A stretch of DNA of 64,000 nt. Origin: Mayfieldus sp963841445 (GTDB taxonomy: Bacteria; Actinomycetota; Thermoleophilia; Solirubrobacterales; 70-9). Shown in pieces: positions 50,944-60,974 of this stretch. The first letter of the stretch is position 1, and every line of letters starts with the position of its first letter. The notes under the pieces are model-generated. The model had not been told where the DNA came from and searched no databases. It saw only the letters and a program-made list of their open reading frames with translations. The stretch covers positions 62,001 to 126,000 of the forward strand of contig CAWJCP010000003.1 of NCBI GenBank assembly GCA_963841445.1, read 5' to 3'. A program made the position numbers and the translations under genes.

Positions 50944-51895
50944 TCAGAGAGCTGGAACTCGCTCCAGCGCGGAGGAGATCACCGCGCCGCGCTCTTCCGG
51001 CGGCACCCCGGGCCGCAGCAGCAAGCCGGTGCGCGAGCGCGGAGCGCGCGAGCGACTGCACGTCGTCGGGCAGCGCGTGATCGCGGCCGTCGATCGCGGC
51101 CAGCGCCTTCGCGGCCCGGAACAGCAGCAGCCCGGCCCGCGGGCTGGCGCCGAGCTCGACCCGGGCGTCGCCCCGGGTTGCCTCACAGAGGGCGACCACG
51201 TAGCGGCGCAGCGACTCGCTGCCGTGCACGAGCCCGACCGCGGCCTGGGCGGCGGTCAGGGTGGCAAGGTCGGCGACCGGCGAGACGTCGAGGACGCGGT
51301 CCCGCTCGGCCTGCTGATCGAGCATCTCGGCCTCCTCGGCGGCGCCCGGATAGCCGAGCGCGATCCGCAGCATGAAGCGGTCGAGCTGCGCCTCGGGGAG
51401 CGGATAGGTGCCCTCGTACTCGACCGGGTTCTGGGTCGCGATGACCAGGAACGGGCGGGCGAGCTCGTGGCTTCGGCCCTCCACCGTGACCCGTCCCTCC
51501 TGCATGCACTCGAGCAGGCCGGACTGGGTCTTCGGCGAGGCGCGGTTGATCTCGTCGACGAGGACGACGTTCGCGAACACCGGCCCGGGATGGAAGTCGA
51601 AGCGAGCCTCCCGCTGGTTGAAGACGTTGGCGCCGACCACGTCGGCGGGCAGAAGGTCGACGGTGCACTGGATGCGCGCGTACTCGGCGTCGATCGAGCG
51701 GGCGAGGGCGCGCGCGAGCGCCGTCTTGCCCACCCCCGGGGGGTCCTCGATCAGCACGTGCCCCTCGGCGAGCAGGGCGGCGAGCAGATCGCGCAGCACG
51801 GCATCGGAGACCTTGATCGCCGCCTTGACGTTGCCACGCAGCCGTTCGGCCAGATCGGCCACCGCCGATGGGTCGAGCTTCGGCGTCGTGGCCAT
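50944..51895 (-). CDS. MoxR-family AAA ATPase, one frameshift near the end
   Basis: About 317 aa from ATG 51895. Walker A 'EDPPGVGKTALARALARSID', 'FDFHPGPVFANVVLVDEINR' (Walker B), sensor 1 'ATQNPVEYEGTYPLPEAQLD' and the lid domain 'LGASPRAGLLLFRAAKALAA' are all present. Near 51020 the frame changes and the C-terminus reads 'GVPPEERGAVISSALERVPAL', the usual MoxR ending. It is the first gene of moxR-DUF58-tgpA and acts as a chaperone-type ATPase. A divergent HAD gene starts 40 bases away. Confidence 0.88.
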
Positions 51896-51935
51896 GGCGG
51901 AATGGTAGGCGCTCGCAGCGGGTAGCCCCCAACGC

Positions 51936-52607
51936 ATGCCGGCAGCGATCCTCGACGTCGACGGGACCCTGGTCGACACCAACTACCAGCACGCGATTGC
52001 CTGGTACCGGGCGTTGCGCGACCATGGCTACACGGTCCAGCTCTGGGAGATCCACCGCCACATCGGCATGGGCGGCAATCAGCTTGTCGCCGCCCTGATC
52101 GGCGAGGAGGGCGAGGAGGCCGACGGCGATGCGATCCGCGTGGCCGAGAGGGGCGATGCCTACGGCGAGCTGATCGGCGAAGTGCAGGCGATGGACGGCG
52201 CCACCGAGCTCATGTGCGCGAGCGGCGAGGACGGGGCCACGGTCGTCCTCGCCAGCTCGGCGAAGGAGGAGGAGGTGGACCACTACCTGGACCTGCTCGA
52301 CGCCCGGGAGCGCGTCGAGGGCTGGACCACCTCCGATGACGTTGAGCAGACGAAGCCGGAGCCGGACCTGATCCAGGTAGCCCTGGAAAAGGTTGAGACG
52401 CGGCCGGCGGTAATGGTCGGCGACTCGACCTGGGACGTAAAGGCTGCCGAGGGCGCCGGGGTCCCTGACCTTGCGGTCCTCACCGGCGGCTTCTCAGCGG
52501 AAGAGCTGAAGGACGCCGGCGCGGCCCGGGTGCTTGGAGTCGATCGGCGAGCTCTGCGAGCGGCTCCCGGAGACCCGCGCTCGATCGCCGCTAGCTCCCG
52601 GCCCTAG
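51936..52607 (+). CDS. HAD-superfamily hydrolase (phosphatase-like)
   Basis: 223 aa. HAD motif I is 'AILDVDGTLVDTNYQHAIAW' (DxDxT), motif II 'VVLASSAKEEEVDHYLDLLD', motif III Lys in 'SDDVEQTKPEPDLIQVALEK', motif IV 'PAVMVGDSTWDVKAAEGAGV'. A four-helix C1 cap is likely. The last ~25 residues diverge: another frame encodes 'SIGELCERLPETRARSPL', the usual ending of such proteins, so one indel near 52535 is suspected. Substrate not determinable; beta-phosphoglucomutase and phosphoglycolate phosphatase belong to the same group. Confidence 0.85.
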   Translation: MPAAILDVDGTLVDTNYQHAIAWYRALRDHGYTVQLWEIHRHIGMGGNQLVAALIGEEGEEADGDAIRVAERGDAYGELIGEVQAMDGATELMCASGEDGATVVLASSAKEEEVDHYLDLLDARERVEGWTTSDDVEQTKPEPDLIQVALEKVETRPAVMVGDSTWDVKAAEGAGVPDLAVLTGGFSAEELKDAGAARVLGVDRRALRAAPGDPRSIAASSRP

Positions 52608-52673
52608 CGGAATGTCCGCAGCGCCAGGGCCGGGTAGTGCGGCCCCGTCCGCCTTTGGTCATCAACGGGGCGG

Positions 52674-53250
52674 TCAGCCGTTGACCAAGGAGCTGAAGCC
52701 GGGCGCAGCCGGCTGTTCGCCGGCGGGTATCAGGCCGAGCTGCCTGCGAGAGGCCGAGCAGGTCATAGACGATCGTCCAGCGAGCCAGCAGCCCGTCACG
52801 CAACTCGTACAGATCGACCCCTTCGAGGTCCACGCGGCGGCCGGTTGGAGCGAAACGCCGGCGGGTTGGCTCCAAACCGCTTCCCCCACCAGTCCAGCTC
52901 CCCGGTGAAGGTCCCGGTCATCCGCCAGGAAACGGCCAGGCCGTTGCCATCGGTCGCCAGGTACGGCGCGCCGATGCCGTCGAAGCGGACGTCGGGCAGG
53001 GCGCGAAGGAAGCTCTCGGTGAAGGCCCTGAATTCGGCTCGCCCGTGCACCGTCTCGCCGAACATCGCGGGGTCCTCCCAGACGACGTCGTCGGCTGACC
53101 AGCTCGGTCAGCGCGTCGAGGTCGTGGGAGTTCCAGGCCTCGAGCCAGCGCGCGACCCACCCGTGCACCTCCTCGGCGCGAGGCAGCCAGCGCTCGGAAG
53201 ACCTGACCCACCTCACGCGCGAACTCATCGAGCGTCGGGAGGCGCCGCAC
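52674..53250 (-). pseudogene. SnoaL/NTF2-like protein, frame broken (probable sequence errors)
   Basis: Pieces in three frames read in order as one NTF2-fold protein: 'RRLPTLDEFAREV', 'VARWLEAWNSHDLDALTELV', 'MFGETVHGRAEFRAFTESFL', 'RALPDVRFDGIGAPYLATDG', 'VSWRMTGTFTGELDWWG', 'VDLEGVDLYELRDGLLARWT'. This is the SnoaL-like ester-cyclase or dehydratase family. About three to four indels are needed. It is next to a carotenoid oxygenase with the same kind of breaks, so local consensus quality is suspect. Possible role: modification of an aromatic or terpenoid product. Confidence 0.6.
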
Positions 53251-53289
53251 TGCTTGCCTGCCCCGTGACTTCCATCACCACTCCCTCCT

Positions 53290-54726
53290 TCAGCTGCCGT
53301 TGCTCGGCGCTGAGGTGGCGAGGCCATTGGCGAAGCGCCCGTGGAACCCGAACGGGATGTGGTGCGGCACCTCGGCGCGGGCGAGCTCCTCGAGGTCGCG
53401 GCGTCGAGCACGAGCAGGAACGAGTGCCCTTGCGGCCGTCGAGCACGACCGAGAGCAGCACGCCGTCGTCCTCGTCGTCGGCGTCCGGGCGCGGCGACGA
53501 ACACCGGCTCGCCCGGGTAGCAGCCGGGCTCGCGCCCAGACCTCGGCGGCGCTCCTCGACGTCGGCGCTGACGATCCTGTCGAGCCAGCCGCCGCGCTCG
53601 CCGACGCCCCACGCGTACCGGTAGGGCCGCTCGTTGCAGCGCCCGTAGTTGATCCGCGGCAGCTCGAACGGCTCGTCGACCAGCCGCTCGTGCTCGACCG
53701 TCGCCGGCCGCGGGCGGATCCGGAACCGCCGCAGCTCGGCCGGCGCGATCGGCTTGCCGGCCCGCAGCCGCTCCAGGTAGAGGTCCTCGACGATCGCGGC
53801 GTCGTCGAAGGTGCAGAGGTCGACGACCACGTCGTCGCCGTCCTCGTAGGCGTTGACGTGGTGGAAGCCGAAGAAGCGTCGGTCTCGAACGGCCGGCAGC
53901 CTCGCCCGTCGCCGGTCGAAGAGGTGAAGCGCGTCCCGAGCTCGGGCTTCCAGCGGTAGTTCTCGATGTAGGGGCGGCCGGTGAGCGCCAGGCGCAGCGG
54001 GTTGACGACGTACGGGAACTCGGCGAGCACGATCCAGCGCTCGGTGAGCCCGAAGGAGTGCATGTAGGCGGGCTCGCGGCGGGCTTCGGGCGATCACCTC
54101 GGGCTCTCCGCGTCCGGCCGAGCCGGAAGAAGCGGTACTCGTTGCGCGGGCCGAGCCGGCGGCGTAGTTGAGCATCCCCTTGCTCGCCCGATCGAGGTGC
54201 GGATGCGCGGTGGTCAGCATCCCCGGCACCTCGTAGGCGACGCCGGCGGTGGCCAGCGTCTCGGCGTCGAACTCGACCGGGATCGGGGTCTCGGTCATCG
54301 CGATGAACCGCTCGCCGAGCTCGACCAGGTTGACGTTGGCGTTGTCGCTGAGCTTCGGCGAGAACATCGCCGTACACCCGCTGGAACAGCGACCGGCAGG
54401 GGTCGGTCGCGAACTCCGAGTAGCTGATCTCGCCCGTCTCGCGCGGCGGCCCGGTAGGCGCGGCCCTCCAGGAAGCGGTTGGCGTAGGAGACGTCGCCGT
54501 CGCCGAACGCGAAGCGGTGCAGCATCGCCAGGCCGTCGAACCAGTGGTTCATCGTCCGCTCGCCGACCTCCCACTTCGCCGGGCCGGTGCGCAGCAGCGA
54601 GCCCTGCAGCCAGGCGGGAAGCTCGCCCTCGACCGGCAGCGCGTCGATCGCGCTCCTCGCTCGAGCGACTCGAAGCCCTTGGCGGGGGTGCGGCGGCGGC
54701 GGTGCGGGCTCATATGTCTCCTGCAT
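53290..54726 (-). pseudogene. Carotenoid cleavage oxygenase, frame broken many times
   Basis: Starts ATG 54726 (MQETYEPAPPP). In-order motifs from several frames: 'GELPAWLQGSLLRTGPAKWE', 'VELGERFIAMTETPIPVEFD', 'TTAHPHLDRASKGMLNYAA', 'HSFGLTERWIVLAEFPYVVN', 'FFGFHHVNAYEDGDDVVVDL' and 'HIPFGFHGRFANGLATS'. The four His iron ligands of the carotenoid oxygenase propeller are therefore all present. At least eight indels separate them, which fits sequencing error rather than decay. It cleaves carotenoid or stilbene-like double bonds. It is divergent from a PadR-type regulator. Confidence 0.72.
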
Positions 54727-54765
54727 AGTTCTTTTCGAACGATTCGGACCGTAGTGTAGATGGTC

Positions 54766-55307
54766 ATGGCTGTCAAGCGTGCGTCTCACCCCCACCTCCT
54801 ACGTGGTCCTCGGCCTGGTCGATTTGTGCGGGCCGGCCACCCCCTACGACCTCAAGCAGGCGGCCGGGCGGGCGTCGCCCACTTCTGGTCGGTCCCCCAC
54901 ACCCAGCTCTACTCCGAGTGCGCGCGGCTGGCCGAGGCGGGCCTGCTCGACGAGGAGCGCGAGAGGGCGGGCGGCGCCGGCGCATCTACCCACTTACCGA
55001 GGCCGGGCGCGACGCGCTCGACCAGTGGCGGCGGACCCGGCCCGACCTCTACGAGATCCGCGACCCCGGGCTGCTGCAGCTCTTCTTCGGCGCCGACCCG
55101 GCCACGCTCGCCGCGACGCAGCTCGAGCGCCCACAAGGAGAACCTGCGGCGATTCGAGGAGATCTCAGGCCGCCGAACCCGCTGATCGACACCCCGGAGG
55201 GCGCCCGGCTGGCGCTAGAGGCCGGCATCGGCCACGAGAGGGAGTACATCCGCTTCTGGTCGCGAGTTCGCGAGGGTCCCGACAAGACCGCGCCGAGCCC
55301 GGGCTAG
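54766..55307 (+). pseudogene. PadR-family transcriptional regulator, frame broken
   Basis: 'RLTPTSYVVLGLVDLCGPAT' then 'FWSVPHTQLYSECARLAEAG', 'RIYPLTEAGRDALDQWRRTR', 'PGLLQLFFGADPATLA' and 'LEAGIGHEREYIRFWSRVRE' run in order across three frames. This is the PadR winged helix plus C-terminal dimerisation helix. ATG 54766 (MAVKR) or GTG 54779 may start it. It is divergent from the carotenoid oxygenase with 39 bases between, the usual position for a local repressor. The 3' end overlaps the convergent ispH stop. Confidence 0.65.
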
Positions 55308-56250
55308 GCGCGGGCGGCCAGCTCGGTGCGGATCTCCTTCGGGAGCATGAAGCGGACGTCCTCGTCGACGGTCCGCAGCTCGGAGACGTCCTCGGCCCCG
55401 CGCTCGCGGAAGAGGTCGACCAGGCGCTCGACCAGCTCCTCGGGCGCGCTCGCGCCGGAGGTGATGCCGACCGTCTCGACGCCCTCGAGCCACTCGTCCC
55501 GGACCTGGAGGTGGTTGTCGATCAGGTGCGAGGCGGCGCCGTGCTCGCGCGCGACCTCGACCAGGCGGTTCGAGTTCGAGGAGTTGGTCGAGCCGATCAC
55601 CAGCACCAGGTCGCACTCGCGGGCGAGCTGCTTGACCGCGATCTGGCGGTTGGTGGTCGCGTAACAGATGTCGTCGGACTGCGGGCCGACGATCTCGGGA
55701 AGCTTGCGCGCAGGGCGCTCGATGATCTCGGTCGTCTCGTCGACCGAGAGCGTGGTCTGGGTGATGAAGGCGACCTTGCTCGGGGTCGGGGACCTCGAGC
55801 TCGTCGACGTCGTCGGCGGTCTGGACGAGCACGATGCTCTCGGGCGCCTCGCCCGTCGTGCCCTCGACCTCCTCGTGGCCCTCGTGGCCGATCAGGACGA
55901 TCGTGTAGCCCTGGTCGGCGAACTTGCGCGCCTCGACGTGGACCTTGGTGACCAGCGGGCAGGTCGCGTCGATCGTGCGCAGGCTGCGCTCGGCGGCGTT
56001 CTCGTGCACGCCGGGGCGACGCCGTGGGCGGAGAAGACGACCATCTCGCCCTCGGGGACCTCGGTCTCCTGGTCGACGAAGATCGCGCCGCGCTTCGCTG
56101 AGCTGCTCGACGACGTGCTTGTTGTGGACGATCTCCTTGCGCACGTAGATCGGCGGCGCCGTGCAGGTCGAGCGCGTGCTCGACCGTCTGCACGGCGCGG
56201 TCGACGCCCGCGCAGTAGCCGCGCGGCGCCGCAAGCAGGACCCTGCTTCG
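55304..56250 (-). pseudogene. ispH: 4-hydroxy-3-methylbut-2-enyl diphosphate reductase (IspH), frame broken
   Basis: Last enzyme of the MEP isoprenoid pathway, with a [4Fe-4S] cluster. Pieces: 'VLLAAPRGYCAGVDRAVQT' (Cys1), 'PPIYVRKEIVHNKHVVEQL', 'IDATCPLVTKVHVEARKFAD' (Cys2), 'TIVLIGHEGHEEVEGTTG', 'DDICYATTNRQIAVKQLA' (Cys3; read across frames), 'IGSTNSSNSNRLVEVAREHG' and 'TVGITSGASAPEELVERLVD'. All ligands survive, so the breaks are most likely sequence errors. The true start is near 56250 but not clear. Related to the terpenoid theme of the carotenoid oxygenase nearby. Confidence 0.78.
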
Positions 56251-56360
56251 GGGCGCTAGGCGAGCCGGCGCGGCCCTGCGCTCACCACAGGGTAGCGAGG
56301 CGCAGTCGCCCGAATGGCCGCTCAACGGGGTAGGGTAGTTCGCCGATCCCGCAGGCACAC

Positions 56361-57861
56361 ATGGACAGACTGACCTCGGTCGACGCCTCGTTCCTGACCA
56401 ACGAGAGCTCCGCCAGCCACATGCACGTCGGCGCGGTGATGATCTTCGAGGGCCCGCCGCCCGCGCTACGACGACTTCCTCGAGCACGTGCGCAGCCGGC
56501 TGCATCTGGTGCCGCGCTTCCGCCAGAAGCTCGCCTTCCCGCCGTTCGAGACCGGCCGGCCGTTCTGGGTCGACGACCCCAACTTCAACCTCGAGTACCA
56601 CATCCGCCACTCGGCGCTGCCGGCGCCCGGGCTCCGAGGAGCAGCTGGCGGCTCACCGGGCGGCTCTTCTCGCAGCAGCTCGACCGCTCGAAGCCGCTCT
56701 GGGAGATGTGGCTCGTCCAGGGCCTCGAGCGCAAGCGCTTCGCGCTGATCACCAAGACCCACCACGCGCTGGTCGACGGCGTCGCGGGGGTCGACATCGC
56801 GACCGTGCTCTTCGACGTCAAGCCGGTGCCCGAGCCGGCCGGGACGAGCGACGACTGGGTGCCGCAGCCGGAGCCGTCCACCGCGCGAGCTGGCGCGCGG
56901 GGCGCCACGCGAGCTCGCCGCGGTCGCCGTTCAAGCTCGCCGAGCGGGCGGCCGCGGCGGTGCAGCCCCGCGAGGCCGCCGCGCGCCGGGTCGGCCGAGG
57001 CGGCCGAGGGGATCGGCGAGGTCGCCTGGGACTTCGCCAACCCGGCGCCCGAGGTGCCGCTCAACGTCGAGATCGGCTCGCACCGGCGCTACGTCTGGGT
57101 GCGCGCCGAGCTCGAGGACTTCAAGGGGATCAAGGACGCGCTCGGCGGCACCGTCAACGACGTCGTGCTGGCGGTGGTCAGCGGGGCGCTGCGCAATGGC
57201 TGCGACGCGCGCGGCATGCGCACCGAGGGCCTCGAGCTGCGCGCCCTGGTGCCGGTCTCGATCCGCGCCGAGGACGAGCGCGGCAAGCTCGGCAACCGGA
57301 TCGCCGCGATGCGCGGCCCGCTGCCCGTCTACGTCGAGGACCCGGTGCAGCGGCTGCGAGATCGTCCGCGAGGCGATGGACGACCTCAAGGAGTCCAAGC
57401 AGGCGCTCGGCGCCGAGGTGATCTCGCGCTTCAACGACTTCGCGCCGCCGACGCTGCTCGCCCAGGCCTCGCGGATCAACTTCTCGACCCGCCTCTTCAA
57501 CCTCATCGTCACCAACGTCCCCGGGCCGCAGATCCCGCTCTACGTGCTCGGCCGCGAGCTCGAGGACGTCTTCCCGGTCGCCTTCCTGCCCGAGAACCAC
57601 GCCCTGGCGATCGCGATCATGAGCTACAACGGCGGCATCGACTTCGGGCTGCTCGCCGACTACGACGCGATGGAGGACGTCGGCGTCATCGCCGCGGGAT
57701 CTACGACGCGATCGAGGAGCTGCTCGAGGCGGCCAAGGAGGCTGAGCATGAGAAGGCATCCGGCGCGAAGCGGACGGGCGAAGCATCGACAGCCGGCGGA
57801 CGGCCGCAAGCCGAGGGGCCGCAGCACGGCCCGGGGACGACCCGCCCGACACCGTCCCTGA
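56361..57861 (+). pseudogene. Wax ester synthase/diacylglycerol acyltransferase (WS/DGAT), frame broken
   Basis: ATG 56361 starts MDRLTSVDASFLTNESSASH, a WS/DGAT N-terminus. In order: 'RSRLHLVPRFRQKLAFPPFE', the active-site HHALVDG in 'ITKTHHALVDGVAGVDIAT', 'GTVNDVVLAVVSGALRNGCD', 'NFSTRLFNLIVTNVPGPQIP' (NVPGP motif) and 'HALAIAIMSYNGGIDFGLLA'. It makes triacylglycerols or wax esters from acyl-CoA. Four or more indels break the frame. The 3' end is uncertain because the C-terminal frames diverge after 'GIYDAIEELLEAAKE'. Confidence 0.75.
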
Positions 57862-57881
57862 GCGCCGCTACGCTCGCGCCG

Positions 57882-58740
57882 ATGCCTCTCGGTCCAGATC
57901 GGGCTGCTGCTCGCGGTCGCGACGGCGCTCGCCTCGATCGTCGGCTTCCTCTACAAGCACCGCGGCGCCGTCGAGGCGCCCGACGGTCGACTGGCGGCGG
58001 CCCGTGCGAGCTCGCTGGTGCTGTTTCGCTCCCGCTGGTACGCGCTCGGGGTCGGGATCGCGATGGGCTCCTGGGGGCTGCACGTCGGCGGCGCTGGCGC
58101 TGGCGCCGATCTCGCTCGTGCAGTCGGTGATCGCCGGCGGGCTGGTCCTGCTCACGGTGGTCGCCGACCGCCTCTTCGGCCGGGTCACCCGCCGCGAGTG
58201 GATCGGCGTCGGCGCTGGCGGCGGTCGGGCTCGCGTTCCTCGCCGCGACGCTCGACGGCGGCGGCGACGGCGCCCACTCCGACTACGACCCGGCGACGCT
58301 CGCGTCTACGTCGTCGCTGGCCGCGGTGGCCGGGGTCGCCGTCGCCGTCGCGGGGCGCGCCGGCCGCGGGCCGGGGTGCTGCTCGGCGCTCGGCCGGGCT
58401 GCTCTGGGCGGCCTCCGACACCGCGATCAAGGCGCGTCAGCGACACCTCGGCGACGGGGTCGCGGCGGCTGCTGCTCAACCCGCTCGCGCTCGTGATCCT
58501 CGTCGCTCTCGCTCGTCGGGATGCTGGTCTCGGCGCGCAGCCTGCAGATCGGCGCCGGCGGTGCCGGTGATCGCGGTGACCAGCGTCGCCGCCAACGCGC
58601 TCACGATCGCCGCCGGCCCGATCGTCTTCGGCGAGCCGTTGCCGGCGAGTCGCTGGGGTCGCCGTCGCGGATGCTCGCCTTCGCGCTGGTGATCGGCGCT
58701 GCGGCGCTCACACCCCCGCCGCTCGAAGCTCGAAGCCGAG
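57882..58740 (+). pseudogene. DMT-family membrane transporter-like protein, frame broken
   Basis: Starts about ATG 57882. Pieces: 'IGLLLAVATALASIVGFLYK', 'HRGAVEAPD', 'FRSRWYALGVGIAMGSWGLH', 'ISLVQSVIAGGLVLLTVVAD', 'RLFGRVTRREWIGV', 'AASDTAIKA', 'IAVTSVAANALTIAAGPIVF', 'MLAFALVIGAAALTPPPL'. This looks like an actinobacterial EamA/DMT-like ten-helix protein. Eight or more single-base breaks occur in 860 bases, the worst density in the window. Substrate unknown. Confidence 0.55.
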
Positions 58741-58800
58741 CCCGGGGCGCCAAGTGGCTAGGCGGTGGTTTGCGCAGGGGTGGGGCCGCTCGTACGTTCC

Positions 58801-58812
58801 GTGGGTACCCAC
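58801..58812. promoter_or_regulatory. Perfect 12-bp palindrome GTGGGTACCCAC
   Basis: In the 245-bp gap between the DMT-like gene and the convergent lipid-kinase gene. A perfect palindrome may be a repressor site, but no promoter or start codon of a real gene is nearby. The rest of the gap (58741-58985) shows no gene I can support. Confidence 0.25.
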
Positions 58813-58985
58813 ATGCCGCCAGTACTACGGATCGAAACAGCTCGACGCGAGCGTGCGTGATCAATAACGTCGCATAGGCCGAGGATGGGGCCTCAGAAGG
58901 AGACAGTGGAGACGGTCATGGACGCTCGGATCGCAGCCGGGCCCTCTGGTAGATCCCGCCTCCCGATCGCCCGTCGCGTCCAGAA

Positions 58986-60257
58986 TCAGGCATCGCGGCC
59001 GGCGCCGATCCGGGCCAGCGACCGGATCACGTCCCGGAGGCCGCTGGGCGCGCCAGCCGACGGCGAGGCTCCTGGGTGCTGATGGGCGATGCGGACTCGA
59101 AGGACACCGGGGCAAATGCGAAAGCGAAGGGGTGGGTCGAGAATTGTCGCCTCACCGTCTATGCCCGCGGCCACGGGGCCGCCGGCGTCGACCCGGAAAC
59201 TGGCCGAGGACCACTCCCGCCAAGGAGCGCGCAGCAGGGGGCGGCGGTCATCGGGCGGGGCACCGAGGACCGTGATCCCCAGCACCCCCTCGTCGACTCG
59301 CGGCCTGGTCCCTGTTCCAAGCGCCCGACCGAGGCGATAGCGATTGTTGGAAACGAGGATCGCTACTCCTCCACTACGCTCGCGACCGTCGCTGCCGCGC
59401 CATCGCAGGTCCAATCGCTCAGCGTCAGGGCCGAGCGTGTCGGGCACGACGTCGAGCAGGGTGCCCAGCTTGGCGTCGCGATAACCCGCCCGCTGGACTG
59501 CCTCGGCATAGATCCCCAACGAAACGTTGTTGACGAAGACGCGCCCATTCACCTCGGCGAGGTCGACGCGGCGCTCGCCGCCGTCCACAAACGCATCGAG
59601 GGCACCGACGACATCGTCGCGATCGACCCCGAGGTCGAGCGCGAAGTGGTTCCGGGTGCCGGCTGGAACGCAGGCGTACGGCAGGCCGAGCTCGGCTGCG
59701 ATACCGGCGACGACCGCCTGCGAACCGTCGCCTCCCGCCATCGCCAAGGCGTCGGCGCCCCGGGCGACCGCGTCGTGAACCAGCGAGGCGAGGTTGTCGC
59801 CCCGTCGAAGCTCGATCGGCTCGATACCACGGGCGCGAGCCTCGTCGACAAGGCGGAACTGCCTCGCTTTGCCGCCGCCGGAAAGCGGGTTGAAAAACAG
59901 AACCGCATGCGCGGGTGCCGGCGAGATTGGAAGACGTGCGCGGACCGCGAATGCCACCCGGGCGGCAGCGAGCGAGATTATGGTCCCGGCCACGATCACC
60001 AAGTCCTCGACGAGGCGGTGCTCCAGCGCCACGAGGCCGGCAGCGCCTAACAGCGCCAGCGCTGCGATGGCAAGTCCCACGAACCGTGCAGGGCCTCGCC
60101 GCAACACGCCGTAGCGGGCGGCGATCAGCGAAGCGAGCAGGCAGGCGAGCACCGACAGCCCGTGCGGGAACCCCTCGACGGCGACGATGATCGCGAGTAC
60201 GGCGACCGCTGCGGCGAGAGCAACGCTTATGATCGCGGCGACCCGCTTTCGCTTCAT
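58986..60257 (-). CDS. Diacylglycerol kinase-like lipid kinase with N-terminal membrane domain
   Basis: 423 aa from ATG 60257 (MKRKRVAAIISVALAAAVAV). About four N-terminal TM helices (residues 5-110) precede the DAGK/YegS-type catalytic domain: 'AVLFFNPLSGGGKARQFRLV', 'ADALAMAGGDGSQAVVAGIA' (GGDG nucleotide motif), 'LPYACVPAGTRNHFALDLGV' (PxGTxN) and 'NNVSLGIYAEAVQRAG'. It phosphorylates a lipid such as diacylglycerol. The membrane domain fused to a soluble YegS-like kinase is uncommon. Divergent from a PAP2 phosphatase, so opposing phosphate-adding and -removing enzymes share a promoter region. Confidence 0.85.
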   Translation of the reverse strand: MKRKRVAAIISVALAAAVAVLAIIVAVEGFPHGLSVLACLLASLIAARYGVLRRGPARFVGLAIAALALLGAAGLVALEHRLVEDLVIVAGTIISLAAARVAFAVRARLPISPAPAHAVLFFNPLSGGGKARQFRLVDEARARGIEPIELRRGDNLASLVHDAVARGADALAMAGGDGSQAVVAGIAAELGLPYACVPAGTRNHFALDLGVDRDDVVGALDAFVDGGERRVDLAEVNGRVFVNNVSLGIYAEAVQRAGYRDAKLGTLLDVVPDTLGPDAERLDLRWRGSDGRERSGGVAILVSNNRYRLGRALGTGTRPRVDEGVLGITVLGAPPDDRRPLLRAPWREWSSASFRVDAGGPVAAGIDGEATILDPPLRFRICPGVLRVRIAHQHPGASPSAGAPSGLRDVIRSLARIGAGRDA

Positions 60258-60271
60258 GGGATTCTCCGCTT

Positions 60272-60880
60272 GTGTGCGTACCTGACCCGTCTTCCTCGCG
60301 CGCCGCAAGGTGGACGCCCGCATTGTGGCTGGATGAGGCCGAGCGCATCGACATCGCCGTCTATGCGGCGATCGCCCGCACATCGACGCCGGGCCTCGAC
60401 CGCACCATGGCCAGGATCTCCCGGGCCGCGGACTACTCGCGGCTGTCGGTCGGCTCGGCGGCGGTGCTCGCGCTTGTCGGCGGGGCCTCCGGCCGTCGCG
60501 CCGCCGCTGCCGGTCTCGTTTCGGTCGCGGTCACCGCGACGGTCATCAACGTCTTTATCAAGCCGCTCGGCGGGCGCCGGCGGCCCGATCGGATCGCGCG
60601 GGAGGTCCCGCTCGCCCGCCAAGTTCGGATGCCGAGGTCCAGTTCGTTTCCGTCCGGACACTCGGCGGCGGCCTTCGCCTTCGCAACCGGAGTCGGACGC
60701 GTCACGCCGACGGCCGCTCTGCCCCTCCATGGGCTCGCTGCCCTGGTCGCCTACTCCCGGGTCCACACTGGCGTCCACTATCCGGCGGATGCGGTGATTG
60801 GGTCGGTGCTGGGAATCGCGATTGCACACCTCAGTACGGGTTACTGGACCTGGGGGCTCGCTCGTTCGGGTCACGCCTGA
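60272..60880 (+). CDS. PAP2-family phosphatase
   Basis: 202 aa. The three acid-phosphatase motifs are 'KPLGGRRRPDRI' (KxxxxxxRP), 'SSSFPSGHSAAAFAFAT' (PSGH) and 'AYSRVHTGVHYPADAVIGS' (SRxxxxxHxxxD). Membrane helices flank them. Such enzymes dephosphorylate lipid phosphates or undecaprenyl pyrophosphate. The GTG at 60272 is only 14 bases from the divergent lipid-kinase start, so a slightly later start is possible, though no better candidate exists before Met46. Probably acts in the same lipid cycle as the kinase. Confidence 0.85.
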   Translation: MCVPDPSSSRAARWTPALWLDEAERIDIAVYAAIARTSTPGLDRTMARISRAADYSRLSVGSAAVLALVGGASGRRAAAAGLVSVAVTATVINVFIKPLGGRRRPDRIAREVPLARQVRMPRSSSFPSGHSAAAFAFATGVGRVTPTAALPLHGLAALVAYSRVHTGVHYPADAVIGSVLGIAIAHLSTGYWTWGLARSGHA

Positions 60881-60974
60881 CATCGCGGCACTGACTTTGC
60901 ACCTGCAGCAAAAGGCCTCGACCTGAGGCGAGGAGCTTGCCGGCCTGCTGGAGATTTCAAACACGAGCATCTCC

